DNA from: an uncultured Clostridia bacterium
Lineage (GTDB): Bacteria; Bacillota; Clostridia; Oscillospirales; CAG-272
Assembly: GCA_937934385.1 (NCBI GenBank)
Contig: CALGZV010000046.1
Location: 1-7,401 of the forward strand
Direction of reading: 5' to 3'
Length of the DNA: 7,401 nucleotides
The notes below the pieces were generated by a model that was not told the origin of the DNA, did no database searches, and worked only from the letters and a program-made list of their open reading frames with translations. Of the stretch, positions 1 to 7,095 are shown in pieces (the stretch's first letter is position 1; every line of letters begins with the position of its first letter). The translations under genes and the position numbers were made by a program.

Positions 1-1
1 G

Positions 2-1171
2 ATCGGATACTGTTCGGGTGTTGAGAATTATTCACGCGTTCTTGCCGGCCGTGCGCCGGGTTCAACGCCTGCGACTCTGCTCGATTATTTTCCCGACGAT
101 TTTCTTCTTTTTATAGATGAATCTCATGTTACGCTTCCGCAGGTACGTGCGATGAGCGGAGGAGACCGCAAGCGCAAAGAGAATCTTGTTGAATTCGGCT
201 TCAGACTGCCGTCGGCATTTGACAACCGTCCGCTGTTTTTTGAGGAATTTGAAAAAAAGATACATCAGGTCGTGTATGTAAGCGCAACGCCTGCCGATTA
301 CGAGCGCGGACGCTCGCAGCAGACGGTCGAACAGCTTATACGTCCGACGGGACTTGTTGATCCGGAGATCGAGGTTCGCCCGGTCAGCGGTCAGGTAGAC
401 GATCTTATTGGGGAAATAAAAGAACGTGCGGCGCGCGGGGAACGCGTGCTTGTAACAACGCTTACGACCAAGATGGCTGAGGATCTTACCGAATTCATGA
501 ATCAGAACATGATAAAGGTCAGATATATTCATCACAGTGTTGAGACCATGGAGAGAATGGAAATAATACGCGATCTTCGTCTCGGACTGTTCGATGTGCT
601 TGTCGGAATCAATCTTCTGCGTGAGGGACTTGATATTCCCGAAGTTTCGCTTGTCGCAATACTTGACGCTGATAAAGAAGGATTTCTGCGTTCGGAGACG
701 TCTCTTATTCAGACTGTCGGACGGGCTGCGCGTAACGCTGACGGAAAGGTAATTATGTACGCCGACAGTGTTACCGGATCTATGCAGAGGGCAATAGCCG
801 AGACTAACCGCCGCCGCGAGATACAGATGGAATATAACAGGGAACACGGCATAACGCCGCAGACGATCGTCAAGGCGGTAAGGGACGTTATAGAAATAGA
901 CCGGCGAGAGGAAAAGAGAAAGGATTCGCTGTCCAAGCGTGCAAGCAGTGCTGCCGATAAGACAGCTATCCTTACGGACGAAGAGAGAGAAAAGCTCATA
1001 TCGGAGCTTACGGATGAAATGAAAACCGCAGCGGCTGCACTTGACTTTGAACGTGCGGCGTATCTGCGCGACAGGATAGCGACCGTCAGAGGAGCTGCCG
1101 GCGCTGCTTATGTTAAAGACAAAGGTAAACCTAAGTATAAATGGGAACGCGGCAAGTATCCTAAAAAATAA
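2..1171 (+). CDS. uvrB: UvrABC system protein B, 3' portion (5' end outside window)
   Basis: UvrB is the damage-verifying, helicase-like subunit of the cytoplasmic UvrABC excision nuclease. UvrA loads it onto DNA and it then recruits UvrC. The reading frame is open from base 2, giving 389 visible residues. The family is usually about 660 residues, so roughly 270 N-terminal residues, including Walker A, lie outside the window. Visible parts in order: the [11 protein letters not shown] segment, the Walker B-like DESH box (bases 116-127), [11 protein letters not shown] (about 272-304), the motif V segment [20 protein letters not shown], and motif [11 protein letters not shown] (about 709-735). 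A C-terminal UVR motif (about 978-1085, [14 protein letters not shown] through RAAYLRDRI) is the usual contact site for UvrA and UvrC. The ATG at 152 is internal, because homology continues upstream of it. The frame is intact. uvrA follows after 28 bp, consistent with a uvrBA operon. Any SOS (LexA) box would be upstream, outside the window. Confidence 0.98.
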   Translation: MGYCSGVENYSRVLAGRAPGSTPATLLDYFPDDFLLFIDESHVTLPQVRAMSGGDRKRKENLVEFGFRLPSAFDNRPLFFEEFEKKIHQVVYVSATPADYERGRSQQTVEQLIRPTGLVDPEIEVRPVSGQVDDLIGEIKERAARGERVLVTTLTTKMAEDLTEFMNQNMIKVRYIHHSVETMERMEIIRDLRLGLFDVLVGINLLREGLDIPEVSLVAILDADKEGFLRSETSLIQTVGRAARNADGKVIMYADSVTGSMQRAIAETNRRREIQMEYNREHGITPQTIVKAVRDVIEIDRREEKRKDSLSKRASSAADKTAILTDEEREKLISELTDEMKTAAAALDFERAAYLRDRIATVRGAAGAAYVKDKGKPKYKWERGKYPKK

Positions 1172-1188
1172 AATATCGGAATTTTAAC

Positions 1189-1194
1189 AGGTGG
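1189..1194 (+). promoter_or_regulatory. Ribosome binding site of uvrA
   Basis: AGGTGG lies 5 nt before the ATG at 1200 and fixes the uvrA start. It sits in the 28-bp gap after uvrB. I see no promoter or terminator in that gap, which supports co-transcription of the two genes. Confidence 0.8.
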
Positions 1195-1199
1195 TATAA

Positions 1200-4028
1200 A
1201 TGGCGTCTAAATATATTACTGTACGCGGAGCGCGCGTACACAACCTTAAGAATGTGGATCTGAAAATACCGAGAGACAAACTGGTCATATTTACCGGACT
1301 TTCGGGCTCCGGAAAGTCGTCACTTGCATTTGACACTATCTATGCAGAGGGACACCGCAGATTTGTCGAGTCTCTCTCGTCATATGCGCGTCAGTTTCTC
1401 GGACAGCTTGACAAGCCGGATATCGATTCGATCGAGGGTCTTTCGCCGGCTATTTCGATCGATCAAAAAACAACGTCAAGAAATCCTCGCTCGACTGTCG
1501 GTACGGTTACCGAAATATACGATTATCTGCGCCTTTTGTATGCACGCTGCGGCATACCTCATTGCCCTGTCTGCGGACGCGAGATCGTTCAGCAGACGAC
1601 GGATCAGATAATTGACCGCATAATGTCGCTTCCCGAAAGAACACGTTTTATGATTCTTGCTCCGGTAGTACGAGCTAAAAAGGGAATGCACGAAAAGGTT
1701 ATTGAGGATTCAAAGCGCAGCGGTTTTGTCCGTCTGAGGATAGACGAAAGCATGTATGATCTCGGAGAGGAAATAAAACTCGATAAGAATAAAAAGCATG
1801 ATATCGACGTTGTTGTTGACCGCCTTATCCTTAAACCGTCGATACGTGACCGGCTCGGCGATTCGGTCGAAACAGCTCTCGGACTCGCCGGAGGGAATAT
1901 TACGGTAAGTATAATAGGAGAAAACGGCGAGGAGGGTGAAGAACTCAGCTTTTCCCAGAATTACGCATGTGAGGAGCATGGAATAAGCGTTACTGCTCTT
2001 GAACCGAGAATGTTCTCTTTTAATAATCCGCTCGGAGCATGTCCGGACTGTCTCGGAATCGGCGAACGGCATGTTATTTCGTTTGACCGTATTGTTCCGG
2101 ATAAATCACTCTCGCTTCGCGAGGGAGTGCTTCGCTGCAACGGCTTCAAGAGTATTGATGACGATACCTGGATGGGACCGCTTTTCAAGGCAGTCGGTGC
2201 AAAGCACGGATTTACGCTTGATATGCCGCTTTGTGAGTATTCGGATGAGGCTTATAATGCTTTGGCATACGGCACGGGAGATGAGCTGTATTACGTTGAG
2301 AGAAGCTTTGACGGAGTCGAGCGAAATCAGAACATTAAATTTGCCGGCGTCGTCGGAATGGTTCAGCAGCGTTACGATCAGACTCAGGATGAATATTATG
2401 AACAGTTTGTAGAGGATATGGAGTGCCATACCTGCCACGGCAGAAGACTCAAGCCGGAGGTTCTGTCGGTTACGGTCGGAGGACTTAACATACATGAGCT
2501 TTGCGCGCTTCCGATAAAGGATTCGGTAGTATTTTTTGATAACCTCGAAATGGATCCGTCACGTACTGTTATCGCGCGTGAAATACTCAAGGAGATAAAA
2601 TCGAGACTTAATTTTCTGAAAACGGTCGGACTTGAATATCTCGATCTTGCACGAAGAGCGGGAACGCTTTCGGGCGGAGAAGCTCAGAGAATACGCCTTG
2701 CAACGCAGATCGGATCGTCTCTTATCGGAGTTTTATATGTACTTGATGAGCCGAGCATAGGTCTGCATCAGCGCGATAATGATAAGCTTATCGGCGCCCT
2801 TTTGAATCTTCGCGATATAGGAAACAGTGTTATCGTTGTCGAGCATGACGAGGACACGATGCTTAAATCCGACTATATAGTTGATATCGGTCCGGGTGCC
2901 GGAATACACGGCGGAGAGATAGTTGCGGCAGGAACGCCCGAACAGATCATGAAGAATCCGAAATCAGTAACCGGAGACTATCTGTCCGGACGGAAAAAAA
3001 TAGCTGTTCCATCCGCGCGCCGTCCCGGAAACGGAAAGTTTCTGACGGTATACGGTGCGAGGGAGAATAATCTGCGCGGGATAGATGTTAAGATCCCTCT
3101 CGGAATGCTTGTCTGTGTAACGGGTGTGTCAGGTTCGGGAAAATCCTCTCTTGTCAATTCGATAATCTATCCTGTTCTTGCGCACGATCTCAACCGCGCA
3201 TTTACCTATCCGGGTAAATTTGATCGCATAGAGGGAATCGAAGCGCTCGATAAAGTCATTGCAATAGATCAGAGTCCTATCGGGCGTATGCCAAGCTCAA
3301 ATCCCGCGACATATACCGGACTTTTCTCGATAATACGTGAGTTGTTTGCTTCGACTCCCGATGCAAAGATGCGCGGTTACAAGCCCGGAAGATTTTCTTT
3401 TAATGTTAAAGGCGGACGCTGCGAGGCGTGTGAGGGAGACGGTGTAAAACGGATAGAAATGCACTTCCTTCCCGATGTTTATGTTACATGCGACGTATGC
3501 AAGGGACATAGATATAACCGCGATACGCTCGAGGTCAAGTATAAGGGAAAGAATATTTATGATGTACTCGATATGACAGTCGAGGAAGGACTGGAATTTT
3601 TCTCTGCGATCCCTTCGATATCAAGAAAGCTGAAAACGCTTTATGATGTCGGACTCGGATATATAAAGATAGGTCAGCCGTCGACTACCATATCGGGCGG
3701 CGAGGCGCAAAGAGTCAAGCTTGCGACAGAGCTTTCCCGCCGTTCCACCGGTCAGACCTTCTATATTCTTGATGAACCTACTACGGGACTTCACACCGCC
3801 GATGTAGCACATCTGATAGATGTACTTCAAAAGCTTGTAGATGCAGGTAATACAGTTCTTGTTATCGAGCATAATCTTGATCTTATAAAAACCGCAGATT
3901 ATATTATTGATCTGGGGCCTGAAGGCGGAGACGGCGGAGGAACTCTTGTTGCAGAGGGAACTCCCGAACAGGTTGCTCTTTGCGAGAGATCGTATACCGC
4001 GAAATTCCTCAGGGACAAGCTTAAATAA
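1200..4028 (+). CDS. uvrA: UvrABC system protein A, damage-recognition ATPase
   Basis: UvrA is a dimeric ABC-type ATPase that scans DNA for bulky lesions and loads UvrB. At 942 residues it has the usual family length and appears complete. First ATPase half: Walker [10 protein letters not shown] at residues 33-41, signature LSGGE at 490-494, Walker B end DEP at 516-518 ([12 protein letters not shown]). Second half: Walker [10 protein letters not shown] at 642-650, signature ISGGE at 831-835, DEP at 858-860 (DEPTTGLH). Cysteine modules: CPVC at 122-125; CEEH at 257-260 paired with CPDC at 281-284; CHTC in the middle of the protein; and the C-terminal zinc finger CEAC at 741-744 with CDVC at 764-767, which family members need for damage-specific binding. 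The second module has His where many homologues have Cys. The start ATG has a good ribosome binding site 5 nt upstream. It follows uvrB and ends before a hairpin-rich tail and a terminator. The function is certain at family level. Confidence 0.99.
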   Translation: MASKYITVRGARVHNLKNVDLKIPRDKLVIFTGLSGSGKSSLAFDTIYAEGHRRFVESLSSYARQFLGQLDKPDIDSIEGLSPAISIDQKTTSRNPRSTVGTVTEIYDYLRLLYARCGIPHCPVCGREIVQQTTDQIIDRIMSLPERTRFMILAPVVRAKKGMHEKVIEDSKRSGFVRLRIDESMYDLGEEIKLDKNKKHDIDVVVDRLILKPSIRDRLGDSVETALGLAGGNITVSIIGENGEEGEELSFSQNYACEEHGISVTALEPRMFSFNNPLGACPDCLGIGERHVISFDRIVPDKSLSLREGVLRCNGFKSIDDDTWMGPLFKAVGAKHGFTLDMPLCEYSDEAYNALAYGTGDELYYVERSFDGVERNQNIKFAGVVGMVQQRYDQTQDEYYEQFVEDMECHTCHGRRLKPEVLSVTVGGLNIHELCALPIKDSVVFFDNLEMDPSRTVIAREILKEIKSRLNFLKTVGLEYLDLARRAGTLSGGEAQRIRLATQIGSSLIGVLYVLDEPSIGLHQRDNDKLIGALLNLRDIGNSVIVVEHDEDTMLKSDYIVDIGPGAGIHGGEIVAAGTPEQIMKNPKSVTGDYLSGRKKIAVPSARRPGNGKFLTVYGARENNLRGIDVKIPLGMLVCVTGVSGSGKSSLVNSIIYPVLAHDLNRAFTYPGKFDRIEGIEALDKVIAIDQSPIGRMPSSNPATYTGLFSIIRELFASTPDAKMRGYKPGRFSFNVKGGRCEACEGDGVKRIEMHFLPDVYVTCDVCKGHRYNRDTLEVKYKGKNIYDVLDMTVEEGLEFFSAIPSISRKLKTLYDVGLGYIKIGQPSTTISGGEAQRVKLATELSRRSTGQTFYILDEPTTGLHTADVAHLIDVLQKLVDAGNTVLVIEHNLDLIKTADYIIDLGPEGGDGGGTLVAEGTPEQVALCERSYTAKFLRDKLK

Positions 4029-4033
4029 TAAAT

Positions 4034-4172
4034 AACAACCCGACCTGCCAGACGTAACCAAAGCTTACTGACGGGTATCTCGGAACTTTGTTGCTTTAGG
4101 GCAACAACCTGACTGCCCTCCGCAAGCTTTGATTGCGGAGGGCTACTCCGAAACCTTGTTGTTTCACAACAA
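4034..4172 (+). repeat. Degenerate tandem hairpin repeat downstream of uvrA (two units plus partial third)
   Basis: Two units of about 60 nt (4034-4093 and 4103-4161) can be aligned. Each begins AACAACC and ends TTGTTG, and they share TGCC, AAGCTT and a GGG-TA-CTC-GGAA stretch in order. AACAA recurs at 4034, 4103 and 4168, and TTGTTG at 4088 and 4156, giving a period of about 65-69 nt. Several perfect hairpins result: TTGTTGC 4088-4094 with GCAACAA 4101-4107; an 11-bp GC-rich stem GCCCTCCGCAA 4115-4125 with TTGCGGAGGGC 4133-4143; and TTGTTGT 4156-4162 with ACAACAA 4166-4172. CAACAA at 4102-4107 can pair with either flanking TTGTTG. No open frame is convincing here. It would be transcribed as the uvrA 3' untranslated region. 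It could be a dispersed palindromic (REP-like) element, an RNA-stabilising tail or a small RNA; the sequence does not decide. Confidence 0.65.
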
Positions 4173-4215
4173 TAAAAAATACGCGTTAAGTGTCAAGCTT
4201 AACGCGTATTTTTTA
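4173..4215. terminator. Bidirectional intrinsic terminator between uvrA and feoB
   Basis: A perfect 18-bp inverted repeat pairs 4173-4190 with 4198-4215 around a 7-nt loop. The core is TACGCGTTAAG/CTTAACGCGTA, with an A-run on the left and a T-run on the right. Read on either strand, the stem ends in six U residues. It can therefore stop transcripts of uvrA arriving on the + strand and of feoB on the - strand, whose stop codon lies 12 bp to the right of the repeat. The convergent gene order fits this dual use. Confidence 0.93.
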
Positions 4216-4226
4216 CTTTCGTAAAT

Positions 4227-6380
4227 TTATACAAGTCCGATCAGTCTTGTGACGGAGGTGACTATGATACATAGTGCCATTCCGATCACAGTCGGAATGA
4301 CTGCCGACAGCAGTGTCCATTTAATGCTTCCGGTTTCATGCTTTATTGTCAGCAGAGTTGTCGAGCATGGCCAGTGCATAAGTGAGAACAGCATAGTGCA
4401 GGCAGCGGTCAGCCACGTCCAGCCGTTTGCGACCAAAAGCTCGCGTATGGCATCAAGGTTTCCAATCTCGGAAAGGCTTCCGCTGGCGGTATATGCCATA
4501 ATTATGATCGGAAGAACGATCTCGTTTGCCGGAAATCCGAGAATAAATGCGATCAGTATAACTCCGTCGAGTCCCATAAGCCGTCCGAGCGGATCGAGAA
4601 ATCCGGCACAGTAGGACAGCAGTGTCATGTCACCTATCGTAATATTGGCGGTTATCCAAAGTAATATTCCGGCGGGGATAGCTACCGTTGCCGCACGTCC
4701 GAGAACAAACAGTGTGCGGTCGAATATGGATCTGACTATTACTTTTCCTATCTGAGGCCGGCGGTAGGGCGGAAGTTCAAGTGTGAATGACGACGGTATG
4801 CCGCGCAGAAGTGTTTTTGAAAGAATGCGCGTTACCGCAAATGATGCGGCTATTCCGATAAGGATTATTACCGTCAGCATGAGTGCGGACAGTATCGATG
4901 CCGGAATACCTCCGGAGCTTCCGCCGACGATAAAGAACATAGTTATTATCGCGATAAGAGTCGGAAACCGTCCGTTGCACGGTATGAAATTGTTTGTGAC
5001 GATAGCGAGAAGTCTTTCGCGCGGCGAATCTATTATGCGGCAGCCTACAACGCCTGCGGCGTTACAGCCGAAGCCCATAGCCATGCAGAGCGCCTGTTTG
5101 CCGCATGCTCCGCAGCATTGGAGAGGTTTGTCGAGATTGTAGGCGATTCTCGGAAGGTATCCGACGTCTTCAAGCAGTGTGAAGAGCGGAAAGAATATGG
5201 CCATAGGCGGAAGCATTACTGATACGACCCATGCAAGCACCCGGTATGCACCGAGGACGACAATTCCGTGAAGCCACTGCGGCGCTCCGGCTTTAACAAA
5301 CAGATCGGTCAGCACATCCTGAAATCCGAAAAGCAAACGCGAGAGAAGCTCGGACGGATAATTGGCTCCGCTTATAGTAAGCCAGAAAATAAACGCGAGC
5401 ATCAGGAGCATAACGGCATATCCGCTTACACGCCCTGTAAGAAAACGGTCTATTCGCCGATCTCCGCGGTCATACGCCTTGCGGTCGTATTTGACCGCTT
5501 CGCGGCATATTTCTTCTGCGCGATTGTTGATTGCCGTGACGATTGCATCGCGAACACCTTCAGAACCGTATATACTGCGTATCTTTTCACGTACATTATT
5601 TATTTCGGCTTCCAATGCATTGCGCGCGCCGTCACTGTCGCAGATATACCCGCATATTTTGTCGGAGAAGCTGTCATCGTCCTCAATGAGACGGAGTGCA
5701 GCAAACCGGCTGTTGAGCTTTCCGTTGCAGTATTGTTCTATTGTACCGGACAGCGACTGCACTGCTGATTCGATACCATCGGGATACGTTGTTTTTGTGG
5801 GAGAGGCGTCGTATTTACCGGAGGATATTTTGTCCATAGAGTCAAGAATTGATGACAGACTTTTTTTATGTCTTGCAACAGATGTTACAACAGGGAGACC
5901 AAGCTTCCGCGAGAGAATATCAGTGTTGATACGTATTCCTTTACGCTTTGCCTCGTCCATAAGATTGACACATACTATTATGTTCGGAGAAACCTCTGCA
6001 GTTTGTAGAACAAGATTAAGATTTCTTGAAAGACATGTAGCGTCGCACACAACTATTGTTGCATCAGGTCTGCCGAAGCAGATAAAATCGCGTGCCACCT
6101 CCTCTTCCGCCGAGTGGGCTGAGAGTGAATATGTTCCCGGAATATCTACCATGACGTATTCGAAATTTTCACTTCGAACCCGACCGTATGCACTGCTTAC
6201 CGTTTTCCCAGGCCAGTTTCCCGTGTGCTGATTCATTCCTGTAAGCCCGTTGAAAACGGTACTTTTCCCAACATTGGGATTCCCTGCAAGTGCGATTATT
6301 TTTTCATCGGGACTGTTGCGGACGATGACCGGAACATCGCGCGCCGCATTCATTCCTACCGAGCTTCCGGTTAATCCCAC
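4227..6380 (-). CDS. feoB: Ferrous iron transport protein B
   Basis: FeoB is an inner-membrane Fe(II) importer with an N-terminal cytoplasmic G-protein domain. From the GTG at 6380 it is 717 residues. G motifs: G1 GNPNVGKS at 33-40, the G2 threonine at about 60 in NWPGKTV, G3 DIPGT at 79-83, G4 NLMD at 139-142, and an unusual G5 region TSVARHKKS at about 166-174. A helical linker follows to about residue 310, then the multi-helix membrane domain from about 319. The core stretch LLEDVGYLPR and GFGCN (436-440) is typical of FeoB, and the pore region is cysteine-rich (422, 423, 426, 432, 439, 447, 468). The GTG start is chosen because GGGGAGG lies 7 nt upstream and because MGLTGSSVG resembles the N-terminus I recall for clostridial relatives. 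Alternatives are TTG at 6398, with no good ribosome binding site, and ATG at 6353, with a weak one. It overlaps feoA by 10 nt, suggesting translational coupling. No FeoC gene is visible. Confidence 0.96.
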   Translation of the reverse strand: MGLTGSSVGMNAARDVPVIVRNSPDEKIIALAGNPNVGKSTVFNGLTGMNQHTGNWPGKTVSSAYGRVRSENFEYVMVDIPGTYSLSAHSAEEEVARDFICFGRPDATIVVCDATCLSRNLNLVLQTAEVSPNIIVCVNLMDEAKRKGIRINTDILSRKLGLPVVTSVARHKKSLSSILDSMDKISSGKYDASPTKTTYPDGIESAVQSLSGTIEQYCNGKLNSRFAALRLIEDDDSFSDKICGYICDSDGARNALEAEINNVREKIRSIYGSEGVRDAIVTAINNRAEEICREAVKYDRKAYDRGDRRIDRFLTGRVSGYAVMLLMLAFIFWLTISGANYPSELLSRLLFGFQDVLTDLFVKAGAPQWLHGIVVLGAYRVLAWVVSVMLPPMAIFFPLFTLLEDVGYLPRIAYNLDKPLQCCGACGKQALCMAMGFGCNAAGVVGCRIIDSPRERLLAIVTNNFIPCNGRFPTLIAIITMFFIVGGSSGGIPASILSALMLTVIILIGIAASFAVTRILSKTLLRGIPSSFTLELPPYRRPQIGKVIVRSIFDRTLFVLGRAATVAIPAGILLWITANITIGDMTLLSYCAGFLDPLGRLMGLDGVILIAFILGFPANEIVLPIIIMAYTASGSLSEIGNLDAIRELLVANGWTWLTAACTMLFSLMHWPCSTTLLTIKHETGSIKWTLLSAVIPTVIGMALCIIVTSVTRLIGLV

Positions 6381-6634
6381 CGAACCGCCTCCCCGCAATC
6401 TTTAAGCATAACTGTTTTTCCGTCTTTTTTCCGTATCGCAATAACGGCTCCGCGTATAAGATATGCGCAGGGATCACCGAGCGGACTTTTTCCGACACAT
6501 TCGACTACTGTGTTTTCGGTAAGTCCGATATCAAGCAGCCTTCTCCGCATACTTCCCTCAGCGGACAGCCCTCCTATTACAGCTTTTTCCCCGGGAGAGA
6601 TATCGCATAAAAATTTTTGATCTTTGTTATTCAT
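6371..6634 (-). CDS. feoA: Ferrous iron transport protein A
   Basis: FeoA is a small cytoplasmic protein with an SH3-like beta-barrel that is needed for FeoB-dependent Fe(II) uptake, probably by acting on the FeoB G domain. This one is 87 residues, slightly longer than the common 75-80. Visible family features: a leading PGEKAVIGGL segment, the SMRRRLLDIGLTENTVVECVG stretch split by the usual R-R-L-x-D-x-G-L pattern (about residues 29-38), SPLGDP at about 50-55, and the closing YLIRGAVIAIRKKD strand pair. The ATG at 6634 has AAAGGA 7 nt upstream on the - strand. feoB begins within its last codons, so the two form an operon. The mRNA leader can fold over part of the ribosome binding site (see 6646-6698). 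Identity is sure at family level; small SH3-like domains are weakly conserved, but the feoB neighbour settles it. Confidence 0.95.
   Translation of the reverse strand: MNNKDQKFLCDISPGEKAVIGGLSAEGSMRRRLLDIGLTENTVVECVGKSPLGDPCAYLIRGAVIAIRKKDGKTVMLKDCGEAVRWD
6388..6394 (-). promoter_or_regulatory. Ribosome binding site of feoB inside the feoA 3' end
   Basis: On the - strand GGGGAGG lies 7 nt before the GTG at 6380. It contains the full GGAGG complement of the 16S rRNA tail and lies within the last feoA codons. This decides the feoB start and implies coupling to feoA translation. Confidence 0.75.
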
Positions 6635-6641
6635 TTGTCCA

Positions 6642-6651
6642 TCCTTTCTCC
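6642..6651 (-). promoter_or_regulatory. Ribosome binding site of feoA
   Basis: GGAGAAAGGA on the - strand has its AAAGGA end 7 nt before the ATG at 6634. The same ten bases occur on the + strand upstream of the divergent gene (7075-7084). Part of it (6646-6651) is included in a predicted hairpin with 6688-6698. Confidence 0.8.
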
Positions 6652-6698
6652 GCTTTACTATTTAAATATTAAAATTGAAATATACGGAAAGCGGAAAA
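6646..6698 (-). promoter_or_regulatory. Candidate hairpin sequestering the feoA ribosome binding site
   Basis: Read on the - strand, TTTTCCGCTTT (6698-6688) can pair with AAAGCGGAGAA (6656-6646). That is an 11-bp helix with one G-U pair, enclosing an AT-rich 31-nt loop. The 3' arm runs into the GGAG of the feoA ribosome binding site. If it forms, it would lower feoA initiation and, through coupling, feoB initiation. This is a pairing prediction by eye; no energy was computed and no ligand is known. Confidence 0.4.
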
Positions 6699-6705
6699 TT
6701 CCCCG

Positions 6706-6763
6706 GACACAGGCAGTTTACTCCTGTGTCTCATTATGCATTTTATTCATGCAGTGTCTGCCT
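6706..6763 (-). promoter_or_regulatory. Candidate structured leader of feoAB with competing helices
   Basis: On the - strand GACACAGG (6730-6723) pairs perfectly with CCTGTGTC (6713-6706). Alternatively AGGCAG (6763-6758) pairs with CTGCCT (6716-6711), enclosing a small TGCAT/ATGCA hairpin (6753-6749 with 6741-6737). The two long-range options share bases 6711-6713, so they exclude each other. A second GACAC (6758-6754) could also compete for GTGTC. This looks like a switchable leader, or, as DNA, operator-like palindromes. I tried to match it to the NiCo (czcD) metal riboswitch and could not. Confidence 0.35.
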
Positions 6764-6953
6764 TGTTACTGAAGTTCAAATATTTAAATAAGATAAAAAC
6801 GCAGCCTCAGAACGTTTCTGTGCCGGATATGTGTGCTGTCTTAAAAAGCGGGTAGATTACCATCATATAAATAGAATCAGTTTGGTAAGCGGAATATCTT
6901 TCTGTGTTTTGTCCGGAGAGCGAAAATGACAGTTACTCATACGGGCTGATGTA

Positions 6954-6982
6954 TTGACAAATAAAAGGTTTGAGGGTATAAT
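6954..6982 (+). promoter_or_regulatory. Consensus sigma-A promoter for the hydratase-like gene
   Basis: TTGACA (6954-6959) and TATAAT (6977-6982) both match the consensus exactly, with an optimal 17-bp spacer. Transcription would start near 6989, giving a 5' leader of about 105 nt before the ATG at 7096. A promoter this strong without regulation would be highly active, so a repressor or leader control is plausible. Confidence 0.9.
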
Positions 6983-7047
6983 AAACAGTATCGGAAAATC
7001 AACAAAAAGCGACCGCATGATGTACCATGGAGAGTCGGTATACGGCG

Positions 7048-7068
7048 TTCATAAATCGGATTTATGAA
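7048..7068 (+). repeat. Perfect 9-bp inverted repeat in the leader
   Basis: TTCATAAAT (7048-7056) and ATTTATGAA (7060-7068) are exact inverted copies around CGG. The element lies about 60 nt after the predicted transcription start and 6 nt before the ribosome binding site. It could be a dimeric repressor operator or an RNA hairpin next to the ribosome entry site. There is no T-run, so it is not a terminator. Confidence 0.6.
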
Positions 7069-7074
7069 AAAGCC

Positions 7075-7084
7075 GGAGAAAGGA
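7075..7084 (+). promoter_or_regulatory. Ribosome binding site of the hydratase-like gene
   Basis: GGAGAAAGGA lies 11 nt before the ATG at 7096. The spacing is somewhat long, but no other start codon lies between. It supports 7096 over the in-frame ATG at 7027, which has no ribosome binding site. Confidence 0.65.
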
Positions 7085-7095
7085 TAAAAGACAGA

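Larger units (their letters stand above)
6635..7095. other. Divergent intergenic region between feoA and the hydratase-like gene
   Basis: These 461 bp hold no convincing gene on either strand. On the - strand side are the feoA leader elements (6642-6763). On the + strand side are a consensus promoter (6954-6982) and a leader of about 105 nt. Between them (about 6790-6950) I see only weak features, such as a 5-bp hairpin CAGAA/TTCTG at 6808-6820. I could not find a strong -35/-10 pair for feoAB on the - strand, and no classical Fur box (GATAAT repeats). A 12-bp sequence TATTTAAATATT occurs at 6659-6670 and inverted at 6779-6790, bracketing the candidate leader structure. Confidence 0.7.

Noticed and set aside
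62..847. 261-codon - strand open frame within uvrB.
   Set aside because: It is antisense to highly conserved UvrB helicase motifs, with no start signal or family resemblance.
5362..6231. Long + strand open frame of 289 codons inside feoB.
   Set aside because: It is the antisense shadow of the conserved FeoB G domain and linker; the composition is arginine/serine-rich and not protein-like.
6632..6643. Three-codon frame ATG GAC AAA TGA on the - strand, whose stop overlaps the feoA ATG.
   Set aside because: The overlap is neat, but it is embedded in the feoA ribosome binding site and spacer and would be expected by chance; nothing shows it is translated.
6700..6800. NiCo (czcD) riboswitch upstream of feoAB.
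   Set aside because: GGCAG and GACAC elements occur, but the four-way junction and the order of conserved segments I recall for NiCo are not met.
6808..6838. Hairpin CAGAA/TTCTG followed on the - strand by TTTTT at 6796-6800, read as a possible attenuator in the feo leader.
   Set aside because: The stem is only 5 bp and the T-run is 7 nt away; extension with CAGC/GCTG needs a large internal loop.
6921..6950. Seven-codon frame ATG ACA GTT ACT CAT ACG GGC TGA at 6926-6949, preceded by GGAGAG.
   Set aside because: It lies upstream of the mapped consensus promoter, has no visible promoter of its own and is too short to separate from chance.
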